In this document: positions 1 through 9,655 of the stretch, piece by piece
How positions within the stretch are numbered: position 1 is the first letter of the stretch
Layout of the letters: each line of letters starts with the position of its first letter
From: Aotearoamyces nothofagi
Taxonomy: Eukaryota; Ascomycota; Leotiomycetes; Leotiales; Tympanidaceae
Reading direction: 5' to 3'
Length of the DNA stretch: 21,024 nt
Assembly (NCBI GenBank): GCA_015345905.1
Contig: JADDTR010000046.1
Coordinates: 1 to 21,024, forward strand
The notes under the pieces: generated by a model
The model's input: the letters and a program-made list of their open reading frames with translations, nothing else
What the model was told of the DNA's origin: nothing
The model's database searches: none
Position numbers and translations under genes: made by a program

Positions 1-75
<75 letters not shown>
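1..75. other. Poly-C run at contig end (probable artefact)
   Basis: Seventy-five uninterrupted C residues open the window. The other end carries a G run of practically the same length (20950-21024). A C run on the left and a G run on the right is the same signal read outward from both ends. This is what no-signal poly-G tails from two-colour Illumina chemistry produce when they are assembled into contig ends. It is not a fungal telomere, which would show TTAGGG/CCCTAA-like repeats. The artefact reading is inference; the runs are seen directly. Confidence 0.85.
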
Positions 76-79
<4 letters not shown>

Positions 80-487
80 GCCCGGCTGGCTTCGTTCATA
101 ACCGAGCGTGCTGGGCATGGCCACAAGGGAATCGAATCGACTTCCTCTTCGTTTTCTGGTCGAGAAAGCAGCCTTTTCGAACAAGGAAATCCGATGCCGT
201 GGGCTACGAATATCAATCAAGCTCGGCGTGATTCTTGAGGTGTCCCGGAAGGGGGGAGCACTGCACTACGTCTTGTACAGAGGCGTACGGGTGTGCAATT
301 CATCATCTTTGAGCAAACTAGATTCGCGGCGAAGAGCCAACTCAATACATTAGATAGCAGAAAGCAAGCTGGCAATATTTCATCAATTTGTTCCACCCAG
401 CATGCATGTGTGCGCAACCGGTTGATATGGGTACGTGTCCGGGGCTCTCCAGCCAAGAAAACGGACGCCTCCACATTCCTAGCCAGC
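76..487. other. Geneless 3' flank of the peptidase gene
   Basis: I see no conserved protein, RNA gene or repeat here. The short open frames overlap each other on both strands and show no family resemblance. It should hold the 3' untranslated region of the minus-strand peptidase gene, but I see no clear AATAAA signal on that strand. Confidence 0.5.
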
Positions 488-1456
488 TTAGACGTAGGTG
501 ACCGAGACCTCGGACGAGCTGGGGATGGTAACATCAGTCAGGACCTCGCTATCTTGGCGGATTTCGATAATGGAAGCAGAGCTCGTGCCAAGGCTCTCGG
601 AAGAAGTGCTGGCTACAGCATCGGTGAAGTCGACAGTGCCAAAGTCTGCAAAGTTAACAAGGGAGCCGTCTGATTCGAAATCTTCGACAATCCATTCGGC
701 ATTCTGGCCTCCCAGTGCGTAAGTGGAGGAGAGGGTCTTGGTGACCTTTACGCCGGTGGTGAGATTCTCGAGGACTGCCGTGCCGGACGTGGAAGAGGTG
801 GAGGTAACAGAGACGTTGATGACATCACCGGCGGTGACAGAGATACCAGAGAAATCGTATGCATAGTCTGGGTACCACTCGTACCAGGCATCATACTCGT
901 ATGTTGTCTCTCTGCTGCTCTTGGTAACGATGAAGTCAACACCGGTTTGCAGAATAGCATTCTGGTAGGTGTCACCATCGATTCCAACCCAGGCAGATGC
1001 GGCCCAGGTTCCGCTAGAGGATGAAGAGTCTGAAGGAACCGAAGGCTCTGGGACTGTGAACCTGTAGGGACGTCAATAAAGGAGCCCAAACAAGAACGAG
1101 GAGAAGTCGGGATATTTCAAAGTTCACGGCCCTGAAATATACTTTCTAAAAATGGTATCTAGGGTAGGAAAAGGGGGGAGCAAAAGAGATACGTACTGGG
1201 CAGAAACAGCATTAAAGGTCTGGCCAGCTGGAGGAGAAGTGATTACTCCACCAGCCCAGTTTGAACTGTAAGATACCTTGGTAACGTTGGTCTCCAGAAG
1301 ACCTTCTGTATCGGGAGCCTCGACAGGGATCGGAGGGAGCGTACCACGCTGAAGTGACCTGCGCTGGATTCTCTCGGCCAGACCACGTGGTCGCGGTGCG
1401 GCCAAGATGGTGGTTGCAAACAGTGCATTGCTGAGGATTAAGAGGGAGAGCTTCAT
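488..1456 (-). CDS. Secreted glutamic endopeptidase, family G1 (eqolisin; aspergillopepsin II-like)
   Basis: Two exons, 1456-1197 and 1061-488, joined across a 135-nt intron (GTACGT...CTACAG) that splits the codon for Gln87; the product has 277 residues. Eqolisins are acid endopeptidases secreted by moulds and use a Gln/Glu dyad. Residues 1-20 form a signal peptide ending LAA; residues 21 to about 60 look like a propeptide with a basic IQRR stretch. The mature part begins near SSNWAG (64-69), followed by FTVPEPS (88-94), WVGIDGD (111-117), ILQTGVDF with the predicted catalytic Gln125, YEWYPD (147-152) and NAEWIVEDF with catalytic Glu209. The 84-residue spacing between dyad members fits the family, as does total length (aspergillopepsin II precursor is about 282). 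Possible N-glycosylation sites lie at 57, 169 and 186. No cysteine is present in the predicted protein, so no disulphide can form. The first ATG is used because it begins the signal peptide. The gene looks intact and stands alone. Confidence 0.95.
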
Positions 1457-1589
1457 ATTGGCAGAGAATGAGTAGGATAGACTACGGTAGACTTGAGACT
1501 TGAAGAAGGCCTTGAACTTCTAGTAGAGATGGTGCTGGAGAGTCTTGATGAGGAATATAAATCTCACCTTCCAACGGGGAGTTTCAGTC

Positions 1590-1599
1590 AATTTATAGA
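1590..1599 (-). promoter_or_regulatory. TATA-like element upstream of the eqolisin gene
   Basis: On the minus strand the sequence reads CTATAAATTG, about 135 nt upstream of the peptidase start codon. Position and orientation suit a core promoter for a gene that can be strongly expressed. Only the match is seen; use as a promoter is inferred. Confidence 0.4.
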
Positions 1600-3043
1600 C
1601 GTGAGGTTTCTCCTGAGCTGCTCTACCCGGAATACTCATGACAAGGACGTGCTTACCCTGCTATATCACGCCCAGGGTCGAAGTCGAGATGGACGAGTCG
1701 GCACGCCATCCAGGCAACGCACGCGTAACAGAGCCAACTTAGAAGCCATCTCCAAATTGCATTACACCGGAAGCATAGAAAGAGCACGAATCAGATGCCA
1801 CGCTACCTGGAGCATATGGGCGCGTACACAGAAGCACGTCTTCAGTCGCCGAGATTCGTCGACGTATTGTATATGTGCCTGACTATGACATTGCCAGTAT
1901 GGAGCATAGCAGACGACGTTATGCAGACAGAAGTGCGGCGGCCCGGAGCAGCACCTGGATTAGGTAGGTGGGCGATATGAAGATGGTAGACGTGATAGAG
2001 AAGCCGCAAGACTGGCTCAACGCCGAGATTGTGGATGGCGCAGAGGGCGAGGTGATCGACAGCAAGAGCCGGGGCCGCGTGCTGAGGTCGCGTCAATCAC
2101 AGAGCTTTTACGAATGGCTCGTTCCCAGTTCTCTGTGCCGACGACATGAAAGAGGAAGGTCGAAAGAACATCGCAGGGTACGGGATGCTGTCTGCCAGCA
2201 TCGTATTCGCCACGTGACCTGGGCACATGGCCTCGAGTACGGTTCTGCAGACACTGACGGACCCTTTACAGACGAGAGACTTCGCCGAGAGAGTTTGCTG
2301 AGATTCCGCTGGGATTCCGCTGAGCTTGCACCGAGATCAGGCGGTCCAGTTCATGTCACTATTATGCCAGCGACGGCTTCTGGCAAGCTGTAGACGAGGC
2401 CAGACAGAGGATGGCGAGGCACAGAGGTGAGCCACAGCGGGCGACAAACCTTGCTGCAGCGGCAACGAACGGGCCCGTGGAGCCTGTGCAGCGTGGAACG
2501 GCGCACGACCAGGGCCGAACGGTCACTAAATCCGGGTTCAACAGCCGTCTGCCAGGCCTGCCAGGCCCGCCAGGCACGCCAGGCACGCCAGTCTACAGAA
2601 CTGCCGCGATCTTATCTGCGGCAGAAGCTTATCGCCCGCCGACTCCCTCTCCCGGCCTGCACAACGGGCTTCAGGCAGGCGATAACGCCATCTCCCATCC
2701 TCCAGATGGACTCACGGACATGCATGTTTTCGATAGTCGCGAGATGGCCATACAAGGAAGCCGTTTAAGCTCTTAATATGTTTCTCTTGGTATGCCCGTG
2801 TGTTCGCATGCTCGAGTGAGCCGACCGGGTCTCCAAATACCGCAGCGACCCGTCCGCTTGCTCCGCCGACGCTCGACTTGACGTCCGACTTGACGTTCGA
2901 TATGACGTTGGGTATGGCTGTCCGGCATCACGGCTCGTGTTGGCCTTCGCCATGGATCCCGTCTATTGCACCTTGGACCTGGAGCCGTCGCAAGCTGCCT
3001 GCTTTGGAATATTCGCAGGGAGAAGCTCTCGGGTGTGTGGATC
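1600..3043. other. Geneless region with two short tandem repeats
   Basis: No open frame here resembles a known family. Two small tandem arrays are visible. At 2551-2591 a 9-bp unit (GCCAGGCCT/GCCAGGCAC) occurs about 4.5 times. At 2871-2918 a degenerate 12-bp unit (GTCCGACTTGAC type) occurs four times. The frame starting near 1968 (141 codons) begins at GTG and has no recognisable domain, so it is not annotated as a gene. Confidence 0.5.
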
Positions 3044-3225
3044 TTTGAGGAGCCGCGTCTCTATGGGATAGCTCACGCCATGGACGACTGCTCTTTTGCA
3101 ATTTGCATGTTTACCTTCCTTTGGCGGAAAGATATTTGAGGAGCCGCGTCTCCATGGGATAGCTCACGCCATGGACGACTGCTCTTTTGCAATTCCCATT
3201 TCTACCTTCCTTTGGCGGAAAGAGA
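3044..3225. repeat. 91-bp tandem duplication
   Basis: Two adjacent copies, 3044-3134 and 3135-3225, each begin at TTTGAGGAGCCGCGTCT and end near TTTGGCGGAAAGA. They differ at only a handful of positions, mainly in the stretch after CTTTTGCAATT, so the duplication is fairly recent. No gene or transposase is associated. Replication slippage or unequal crossing-over would explain it. Confidence 0.9.
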
Positions 3226-3325
3226 CCCGTGCAGGTGAGGAGGTGCGTCTTTCTGCCAGGTTCGGAAATCACCTACTTGGAAGCTAGGATGGGTTAGAAG
3301 AATTTAGAGTGTTTATACGAAGAAC

Positions 3326-3457
3326 GATGAAGAAGTATACGATGAATAAGTATACAGCCAGTGATGAATAAGTATACGACGAGCAAGAATACGATAAGTA
3401 TACGATGAATAAGTATAACTACGACCAGTGATGAATAATTATACGACGAGCAAGAAT
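3326..3457. repeat. Short interspersed repeat cluster, core GATGAATAAGTATAC
   Basis: Copies or near copies of the 15-mer start at 3326, 3341, 3363, 3404 and 3430, with a shortened form (ACGATAAGTATAC) at 3391. A longer unit beginning CAGTGATGAATAA and containing CGACGAGCAAGAAT recurs with a period of 67 bp (3359 and 3426). GTATAC is palindromic. I see no gene in it and cannot assign a function. Confidence 0.8.
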
Positions 3458-4353
3458 GCTTCACAGTTTAATATCAACACATCATCTAGTTATATCATCT
3501 ATCTATAGCATCATCATCCCCCTCCCTCTCCCCCCCTAATCTCAAATTGCAAGCACAAAGTCACCAATAACACCAAAACATCAACCACATCAGCCACATC
3601 AACCAACACCCACACACCACCCACCCAATTCCGCCATCCACCATCACCAGCCCATCCATCCATCCGCCTTCACAGCCCCTAACCAGCCCCAGCCTCAGAT
3701 CCCAACCACTCCCTCTCCTCTCTCAAGCTCCGCACCTCACCAAACATTCCCATTCCCCCCGATCCCAGCCCGGCCCCAATGACAGCAACACACAGCTGTC
3801 ACGTCCTTTACCTGTCAACTCCTCATACAGGACAGCCCACCCCGTCAAGGCCGGTACATAAAGGAGGAAGCTCGTGCAGCGAGACATGTCCATCGCGAAT
3901 GCCAGTTCTCGTGATGCCGATATCATATAATCTGCTCGGTGCAGGAGTAGCACCGGTTCTTTATTAGATCAGCTGCTGAGGAATATGATATCCTGGGCGA
4001 GTACTGTAGTCGCCGTAGAGCTCCTATACCGAGTACCGGACCGTGGATCAGATCCTATATATCAGAGACGCCATATGTCAGAGACGCCATCTCTTAAAAC
4101 CTCTATCTTTCAACTTCGTTATCTCTCCAGAAAAAAAACCCCACGTTCCATAATCCCAGCAAAGTTGGAGCAGAACATACCGCAGGATCGTACTGCTCTA
4201 CTCTGCTCTAGATATCGATCGCTCTAGTAAAGGCGTTTCCGCTGCAGAGGATGGGGGAGGCTGCGTCCCTCGCGTCCTTTTGGGCCGTGTCGTCTCGTCT
4301 ATAGCGCCATTTGTATAGGGTATGTTTATTCAATGTAGACGGTATTTTTTTCT
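3458..4353. other. Geneless, partly pyrimidine-rich stretch
   Basis: The part from 3480 to 3780 is rich in C, A and T with CACCACCCACC-like runs. A 16-bp tandem pair built on TCAGAGACGCCAT lies at 4062-4090. Short open frames near 3779 and 3985 show no known domain. Nothing here supports a gene call. Confidence 0.5.
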
Positions 4354-4363
4354 GCTATTTCTA

Positions 4364-4453
4364 TCTGCTGTGCTATTTCCGTCTGATGTGCTATATTTGT
4401 CTGCTGTACTATCTCTATTTACTGTACTCTCTATCTACTGTACTATCTATTGG
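4364..4453. repeat. Five-unit degenerate tandem repeat at the edge of the AT-rich block
   Basis: Units of 16-20 bp start at 4364, 4382, 4400, 4418 and 4434. They share the form TCTGCTGTGCTATTT. From left to right, TG dinucleotides change to TA: TCTGCTGTGCT, TCTGATGTGCT, TCTGCTGTACT, TTTACTGTACT, TCTACTGTACT. That change is the expected result of CpA-to-TpA mutation on the opposite strand, as in RIP. The array leads directly into the AT-rich block. Confidence 0.75.
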
Positions 4454-6240
4454 AAATTAGAACTTTTCAATAGTCTAAGTATAGATTACTACTAGTTAAT
4501 AGATAGATACTACTGTACTCTAGAACCCTTCTAATAATTCAAGCAACTATTTCAATAGGTTATAAGTCTAGAATTTACTATAAATCAATCAATAACTGGA
4601 TCTCTAATTTAGAATTCAATACTACCCTTAATTTGTATTTTGTTTCTAGAGTATAAAAACTTCTAAAGAAAATTACAAGTCTATCTTCAATCTTACCTTC
4701 AGTATCAGATTCAATCATTTTATAAATTTCTAATCTTACTAGAGAACAAGCAATCTCAATATTGAAAGAAGTCTAAAGAGCTGAAATAGAGAAGATAATT
4801 TACAGTACTGAAGAAATATATTTTTCTCTTTATAGTAGAATAAAGAAGAGAAATAGAGAAAAGAAGAGTACTATTAAAAAAAAGAGTACTAAAGAAAAGA
4901 AGAAGTCAGTTTACAAGTTCTATAATAGAAGAAACTATAAAAAGAAATACTATTAGAAGAAATATCTAAAGTAGAAACCAGAGTAGAAAGATAACTATAA
5001 AAAGAAGAGTTATTTGCTTATATATTTCACTCTATAAATCAAAGTATAGATAAGAACTTAGAGAATAGTTTAAATCTCTTTTTTAAAAGTTTAGAGAAAG
5101 AACAGTTATATAAATCCAAGTCCTTTTATCTTCTTAAAGAAGAACAGTCTATAAATCCAAAAGATATCAATTTCTAGAGATAAGATATAATAATATAAAG
5201 TATATTTATAAATCCAAGTTACTTTTCTGATAGCTAATAAAGAGAAGTATAGTTTATAAATTTACTTGTTATTTATATTGTAGTTTTAGAAAAGTATTAA
5301 ACTCTCTAGAGGTTAGTAGCTTTTACTATAGTTTATAATATATTTTATTAAGCAAGCTGTTTATATAAATAGACTATCTGAAACTTATAGAAGTAGCAAC
5401 TGTTATAAGATAGTATAGAAACTAAAATAGGATTTTAAAAGTTGTCTATTTACTATATATATTTATAGTAGACATTTACAATTGCCTCTTTATAATAGCT
5501 GTTTATAATATCTATTTGCTATTTATTTATTATCTATTTATAGTTTATACTTTATCTATTTACTAGTTTATTATTTAGTTTCTTTATCTCTCTATTTCAA
5601 TATATTTAACTAAATATCTCTAGAACTATAGATAGCAAATTTATCTTTAGTACTCTTAGTTCTTCAGCTTTATAACAAGATTATTTCCAAGCTATATCTC
5701 TTTATACTCTTATAATTTCATTATTAGATTTCTTTTATATCTCTCTCTAATCTATAATCTTACTATCAAGATTTTTTCTACAACTATACTATCTCTATCT
5801 ATTATATCAATTAGATCAATCAACTATTTACCTTATTAAACCAAGCAATCAATCTACTATTTCTACTCCTTCTACAAGATATCAACCAATACTAGTTCTC
5901 TCTCTAAAGATCTCCTCTTTAGTCTTTTCTATATTTATAAATCTAGAGTCTCTTTTTAAACTCTATTCTATTATTATAGATATCTATTCCTCTTTCTATT
6001 AATATATCTCTTTTCTTTTTTCCTTTTTTCTCTTTTGTTATAAATTGATATAAAGTTGTAGACTATAGTATTTTATAGTTGATATTGTTTGCTTGCTTTA
6101 TTTAAGTTAATATAGATTGGTAGAAAATACTATTTAAGATAGCTTCTACTACTGCTGTCTAAAGTATTGCTTTATTGATTGATCAATATTAGTTTTCAGA
6201 TTTCAATATCTTTTCTCTTTCTATTTCCTTTTTTCTTTTC
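4440..6240. other. AT-rich, CpG-poor block consistent with RIP; probable fossil transposable element
   Basis: About 1.8 kb differs sharply in composition from both flanks. It is dominated by A and T, is very rich in TpA, and has almost no CpG, whereas the neighbouring DNA is mixed or GC-rich. This is the signature of repeat-induced point mutation acting on a repeated element in Pezizomycotina. The part around 4790-5010 is purine-rich and would encode lysine-rich peptides, and TATAAATCCAA recurs at 5109, 5150 and 5207. That is too little to name a family; an LTR retroelement is one possibility. It is an old, heavily decayed relic with no intact gene, and no terminal repeats were found. Confidence 0.6.
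4447..4473. repeat. Short inverted repeat (10-bp arms)
   Basis: CTATTGGAAA and TTTTCAATAG pair at nine of ten positions around a 7-nt loop, at the left boundary of the AT-rich block. It could be a chance hairpin in AT-rich DNA or a boundary feature of the element underneath. Confidence 0.4.
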
Positions 6241-6583
6241 CTTTTTTTCTCTTCTTCCTTTTCTATTTTTTTTTTCTATTTTCTCTTCTTTCTTCTTTCT
6301 CTTTAGTAAATATTGTAACTAAAAAAACCTCTATAGTCTCTTTTATCTTCCTTTTCCTTTTCCTCTTCTCCTTTTTCCTCTCTTTCTCTATTTCTTTTCC
6401 TTTTCTTCTTCCTTTTCTATCTTCTTTCTCTTTTCCTCTTTCTTTTTCTTTTTTCTTTTTTCTTCCTTCTTCCTTTTCTATTTCTTCTTCTCTTTCTATC
6501 TTCCTTTCTATCTTCCTTTCTCTCTCCTCTTCTATTTCCCCTTCCCTTCCCTCCTCTCCCTTCCCTTCCCTTCCAATAAGATA
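6190..6583. repeat. Pyrimidine-rich low-complexity tract
   Basis: A nearly continuous run of T and C (CTTTTCC, TTCTTCC, CCCTTCC types) ends in a short (CCAA)n run at 6586-6602. The long minus-strand open frame inside it is only Lys/Glu/Arg low-complexity sequence created by the tract, so I do not call a gene. The tract lies between the AT-rich block and the minisatellite. Confidence 0.85.
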
Positions 6584-6769
6584 ACCAACCAACCAACCAA
6601 CCAATATATATCCAACAAGCCAGCCCGCTTACCGTTCCGTTGCGTTCACTGATCTACACGACCAACGCAGCCGTGACAGCCGGGGTACCCCACAGCTGCA
6701 ACCAGCTTATCTTATCGCAAGAAGGGGGTCTTGCAAATGGAATCCTCAGCCTTCGACCTTCTATCATTA

Positions 6770-7700
6770 TCACTATCGTCATTACTATCGTCATTATTAC
6801 TATTACTATCATCAATCGATACTATCATCACCGTTAATACTATCACCATCATCATCAATCGACAATAGAAAGAATTCCCCTCACCCTCATCAATCACCAA
6901 TCACCAATCTCCGATCTATTATCTATACCTTCAACCTTCAACCTTCTACTATCCTCAATCGACGACAGAAAGAATTCCCCTCATCTATCGCCAGTCTTCT
7001 ATCTATTACCCTTACTCTCAACCTTCAATCCTCAATCTTCAGCCTCCTACTATCAGCCTCCTACTATCAACCTTCTACTATCATCACTATCATCACCATC
7101 GCCATCATCAATCGACTACAGGAAGAATTCCCCTCACCTTCACCTCTCAATCCTCAACCTCCTACTATCATTGCTATCATCAATCGACTATAGGAAGAAT
7201 TCCCTTTACTCTCACCAATTACCAATCACCAATCTTACCTTTACCTTCAACCCTCAACCTCCTACTACTATTATTACCAATCACCAATCTTACCTTTACC
7301 TTCAACCCTCAACCTTCTACTATCATCACCATCATCGCCATCATCAATCGTCAACCTTCTACTATCCTCAATCGACGACAGAAAGAATTCCCCTCACCAA
7401 TCTTCTATCTATTACCCTTACTCTCAACCTTCAATCCTCAACCCTCAATCTTCAACCTTCAATATTCAAACATTCTACTATCATCATTACTATCATTATT
7501 ATTACCATCATCGCTATCATCAATTGATACCATCATCGCCACCATTACCATCACCATCAACACCAATCGACGACAGGAAGAATTCCCCTCATCAATCTTC
7601 TATCTATTACCATCATCGATTACCATTATCGATTGCTATCACCCTTACTATTACTCTCAACCCTCAACCTCCTACTACTATTATCACCATCACCATCATC
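6770..7700. repeat. Degenerate minisatellite with a conserved ~30-bp core (GAATTCCCCTCA)
   Basis: Six copies of a core of the form TCAATCGACGACAGAAAG followed by AATTCCCCTCA start at 6855, 6955, 7108, 7180, 7368 and 7563. Between them lie degenerate blocks of CAACCTTCAATCCTCAACC and (ATC/ACC)n type sequence. The AAGAATTCCC part is kept in all six while the spacers vary in length (about 70-190 bp apart). The plus-strand open frames here are low-complexity and are repeat by-products, not genes. Confidence 0.8.
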
Positions 7701-7708
7701 ACCATCAC

Positions 7709-7850
7709 CAATCCCCCCTCTTATCCCCAATCCCCCCTCTTATCCCCAATCCCCCCTCACCCTCACCCTCTCAACTCTCACCCCCCCCCTCTCATCCCCC
7801 CTCCCCATCCCCCATCCCCCCCTCCCCCTCCCCCTCCCCCTCCCCATCCA
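7709..7850. repeat. C-rich tract upstream of the MBL-fold gene
   Basis: It begins with about two and a half copies of a 19-bp unit (AATCCCCCCTCTTATCCCC), then continues as C-rich sequence up to seven bases before the start codon. Pyrimidine-rich stretches just before the start codon are common in fungal promoters and leaders. The runs of C would also allow an i-motif on this strand and a G-quadruplex on the other, which is inference. Confidence 0.7.
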
Positions 7851-7856
7851 GCAAGC

Positions 7857-9302
7857 ATGCCAGCATCTCCCCCCACAAGAGACCATCTCCATCTCCATCT
7901 CCATCTCCAGGACCAACTCCAGGACCAGCTCCAGCTCCTCATCTGCGGCGCGTGCGGGACGCAGTTCGACGAGGCCGACCCGGCCGTCTTGGCGGCCTGT
8001 CGGGTCTGCGATGATCGTGAGCCTCTTCCTTTTCCCTTCTTCTCCTTCCCTCTTTCCCCCGTCACAGTTCATGTCTCCTTTAGAAAGAAAGAAAGAAAGA
8101 AAGAAAAGAGAAAAAACCCCCCAGACGGGGTCAGCCTACAACAGGTTCAGGCAAGAACATTCACTTGCGATCAATTGATCGATCGGCTTGATCCCTCGGT
8201 GACTTTGATTACTTGATTAATCAGAAGAAGAAGATAAAAAACTTTCGATTCCTTTTCGCTCCTTTTAACAATGATAATAATAATAATAACTACAACAACG
8301 ACAACGACAACAGCTGACCCATCCCTCCCCATCTAGCCCGCCAGTTCGTCCCCCCGACCGGCCAATCCTTCACCACCCTCTCGCGCCTGCGCACGACCCA
8401 CAGCAACGTCAGCACGCCCATCCCGCACTCCACCAGCCTCACCTCGCTCGCGACGGTCCCCAAGTTCGCCATCGGCCAGCGCAGCATCCTGATCCAGACG
8501 CCGCACGGCAACGTCCTGTGGGACTGCCTGGCGCTCCTAACGCCCTCCACTGTGTCGCACATCGCCGCCCTCGGCGGCCTCGCCGCCATCGTCATCAGCC
8601 ACCCGCACTACTACACCACCCACCTGTACTGGGCGTCGACCTTCTCCTGCCCCGTCTATCTCAGCGCCGACGACCGTGGCTGGCTGTGCCGCGCCGACGT
8701 CGCCGGCGCACGCCGCTTCATCCACGACGACGAGTTCGACATCCCGGGCCGCGACGGCGCCCTCACCGGCGTCAAGGTCCTGAAGCTCGGCGGTCATTTC
8801 CCAGGTAGCTTGACGTGCCTGTACCAAGGGCGCCTGCTGGTCGCCGATACGTTGGTGACGACGCCGGGTGGCCTGGGCGACTGGAAGGACAGGCCGAGGC
8901 CTGCAGGCATGAGCAGTTTTGCCTTTATGTGGAGTATTCCGAATGTGAGTCCTTGCTTTCCTTTAGTAGTCTCGGGATTATTCGCGTGAGCGGCTTTGAA
9001 TCGAGCACCGGCCGACGAGAGCGAAAGATGGCTGACAATGGAGCACCGGCTGACGACGTGAGCGACAGATGATACCCCTGCCGCCCGACGAGATGGCGAG
9101 GATGTGGAGGGTGCTGAAGGGGCATCGTTTCGAGAGCACCCACGGCGCCTTTGTGGGCACGGATGTCTTTGCCGCCGATGTCAAGGAGAGGGTGCTGGAG
9201 AGCATGAAGATCCAGGTCAGGGGCGAGGGGTACCGCCATCATGCGCTCCTGGAAGAGGCGTGCGAGCGGCCCGCGACGGCGCGAGGGAGTGCTACTTCAT
9301 GA
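7857..9302 (+). CDS. Metallo-beta-lactamase-fold protein with N-terminal zinc-ribbon-like motif
   Basis: Three exons, 7857-8016, 8337-8944 and 9069-9302, give 333 residues. Introns are 320 nt (GTGAGC...TAG, branch-like GCTGAC at 8313) and 124 nt (GTGAGT...CAG). The first junction gives CRVCDDPRQFVPP and the second gives SIPNMIPLPPDE, both continuous in family style. Residues 30-51 hold C-x2-C and C-x2-C pairs (Cys30, 33, 48, 51) suited to bind zinc. The MBL fold follows: HPHYYTTH (142-149), GGHFPGS with His207, VADT with Asp224, and ESTHG with His281. The usual HxHxDH motif is altered: His142 and His144 remain but the Asp-His pair is replaced, so the second metal site may differ. As I recall, related fungal and bacterial proteins share an HPH(F/Y)Y form, so this looks like a subfamily trait and not decay. 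Substrate is unknown. Residues 10-26 are a His/Leu/Gln/Asp repeat, so the start is the least certain part. The gene converges on the regulator downstream. Confidence 0.85.
8017..8336 (+). other. Long first intron of the MBL-fold gene, with simple repeats
   Basis: At 320 nt this intron is several times longer than most others in the window (47-135 nt). It contains (GAAA)n at about 8083-8106 and (AAT)n near 8273-8288, so slippage growth probably explains its size. The acceptor TAG at 8334-8336 restores the frame into DDPRQF. Confidence 0.7.
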
Positions 9303-9655
9303 GCCGTGCGAGAACCGGGGCAGGGTCGTGACGGAGCCGTGAGCCCGGGTCCAGCTAGATATTTATTTACAAGCAGGGGGGGGGAGGGGGGGGCGTGATC
9401 AGAGAGTAACAATACACCAGGTCCCGCGCAGCCGTGTTGTCCCTGCGCTTCGTAAGTCGTCACCCGTCCGTCAACTCCTTGCTCAGGCTATCCAGCCCAT
9501 GTCCTTCCATTGAGCCAAGTACTTCTACTCCGTGTGCTGTTTGCCTTATCCGAAGGTTGGGAGGTCTTCCAGGGTAAGAAAACAGGTCGTGAAACCAACG
9601 AAACAGGTCAGTGTGCAAAAAAAAAACAGCCAGATCCCGAGACGAGATGGCCGGG
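9303..9655. other. Convergent intergenic gap with a G-rich run
   Basis: This is the shared 3' side of the MBL-fold gene and the regulator. The only notable feature is a run of nine G, one A and eight G at 9376-9393, which could form a G-quadruplex. I see no gene. Confidence 0.6.

Noticed and set aside
1-75. Telomere at a chromosome end
   Set aside because: A pure C run is not a fungal telomere repeat, and the opposite end carries the complementary run.
1968-2393. 141-codon open frame
   Set aside because: It begins at GTG, matches no family I know and overlaps frames on the other strand.
2551-2591. Collagen-like Gly-Pro peptide (LPGLPGPPGTPGTP)
   Set aside because: It covers only one short 9-bp DNA repeat, and the surrounding frame has no collagen-like continuation or signal peptide.
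6263-6604. Minus-strand frame rich in Lys, Glu and Arg (113 codons)
   Set aside because: It is a direct product of a pyrimidine-rich low-complexity tract and has no other content.
7171-7856. Plus-strand frames through the minisatellite and C-rich tract leading into the MBL gene
   Set aside because: The peptides are His/Tyr/Thr/Pro repeats. The MBL gene is better started at 7857, after which a family-like Cys4 head appears.
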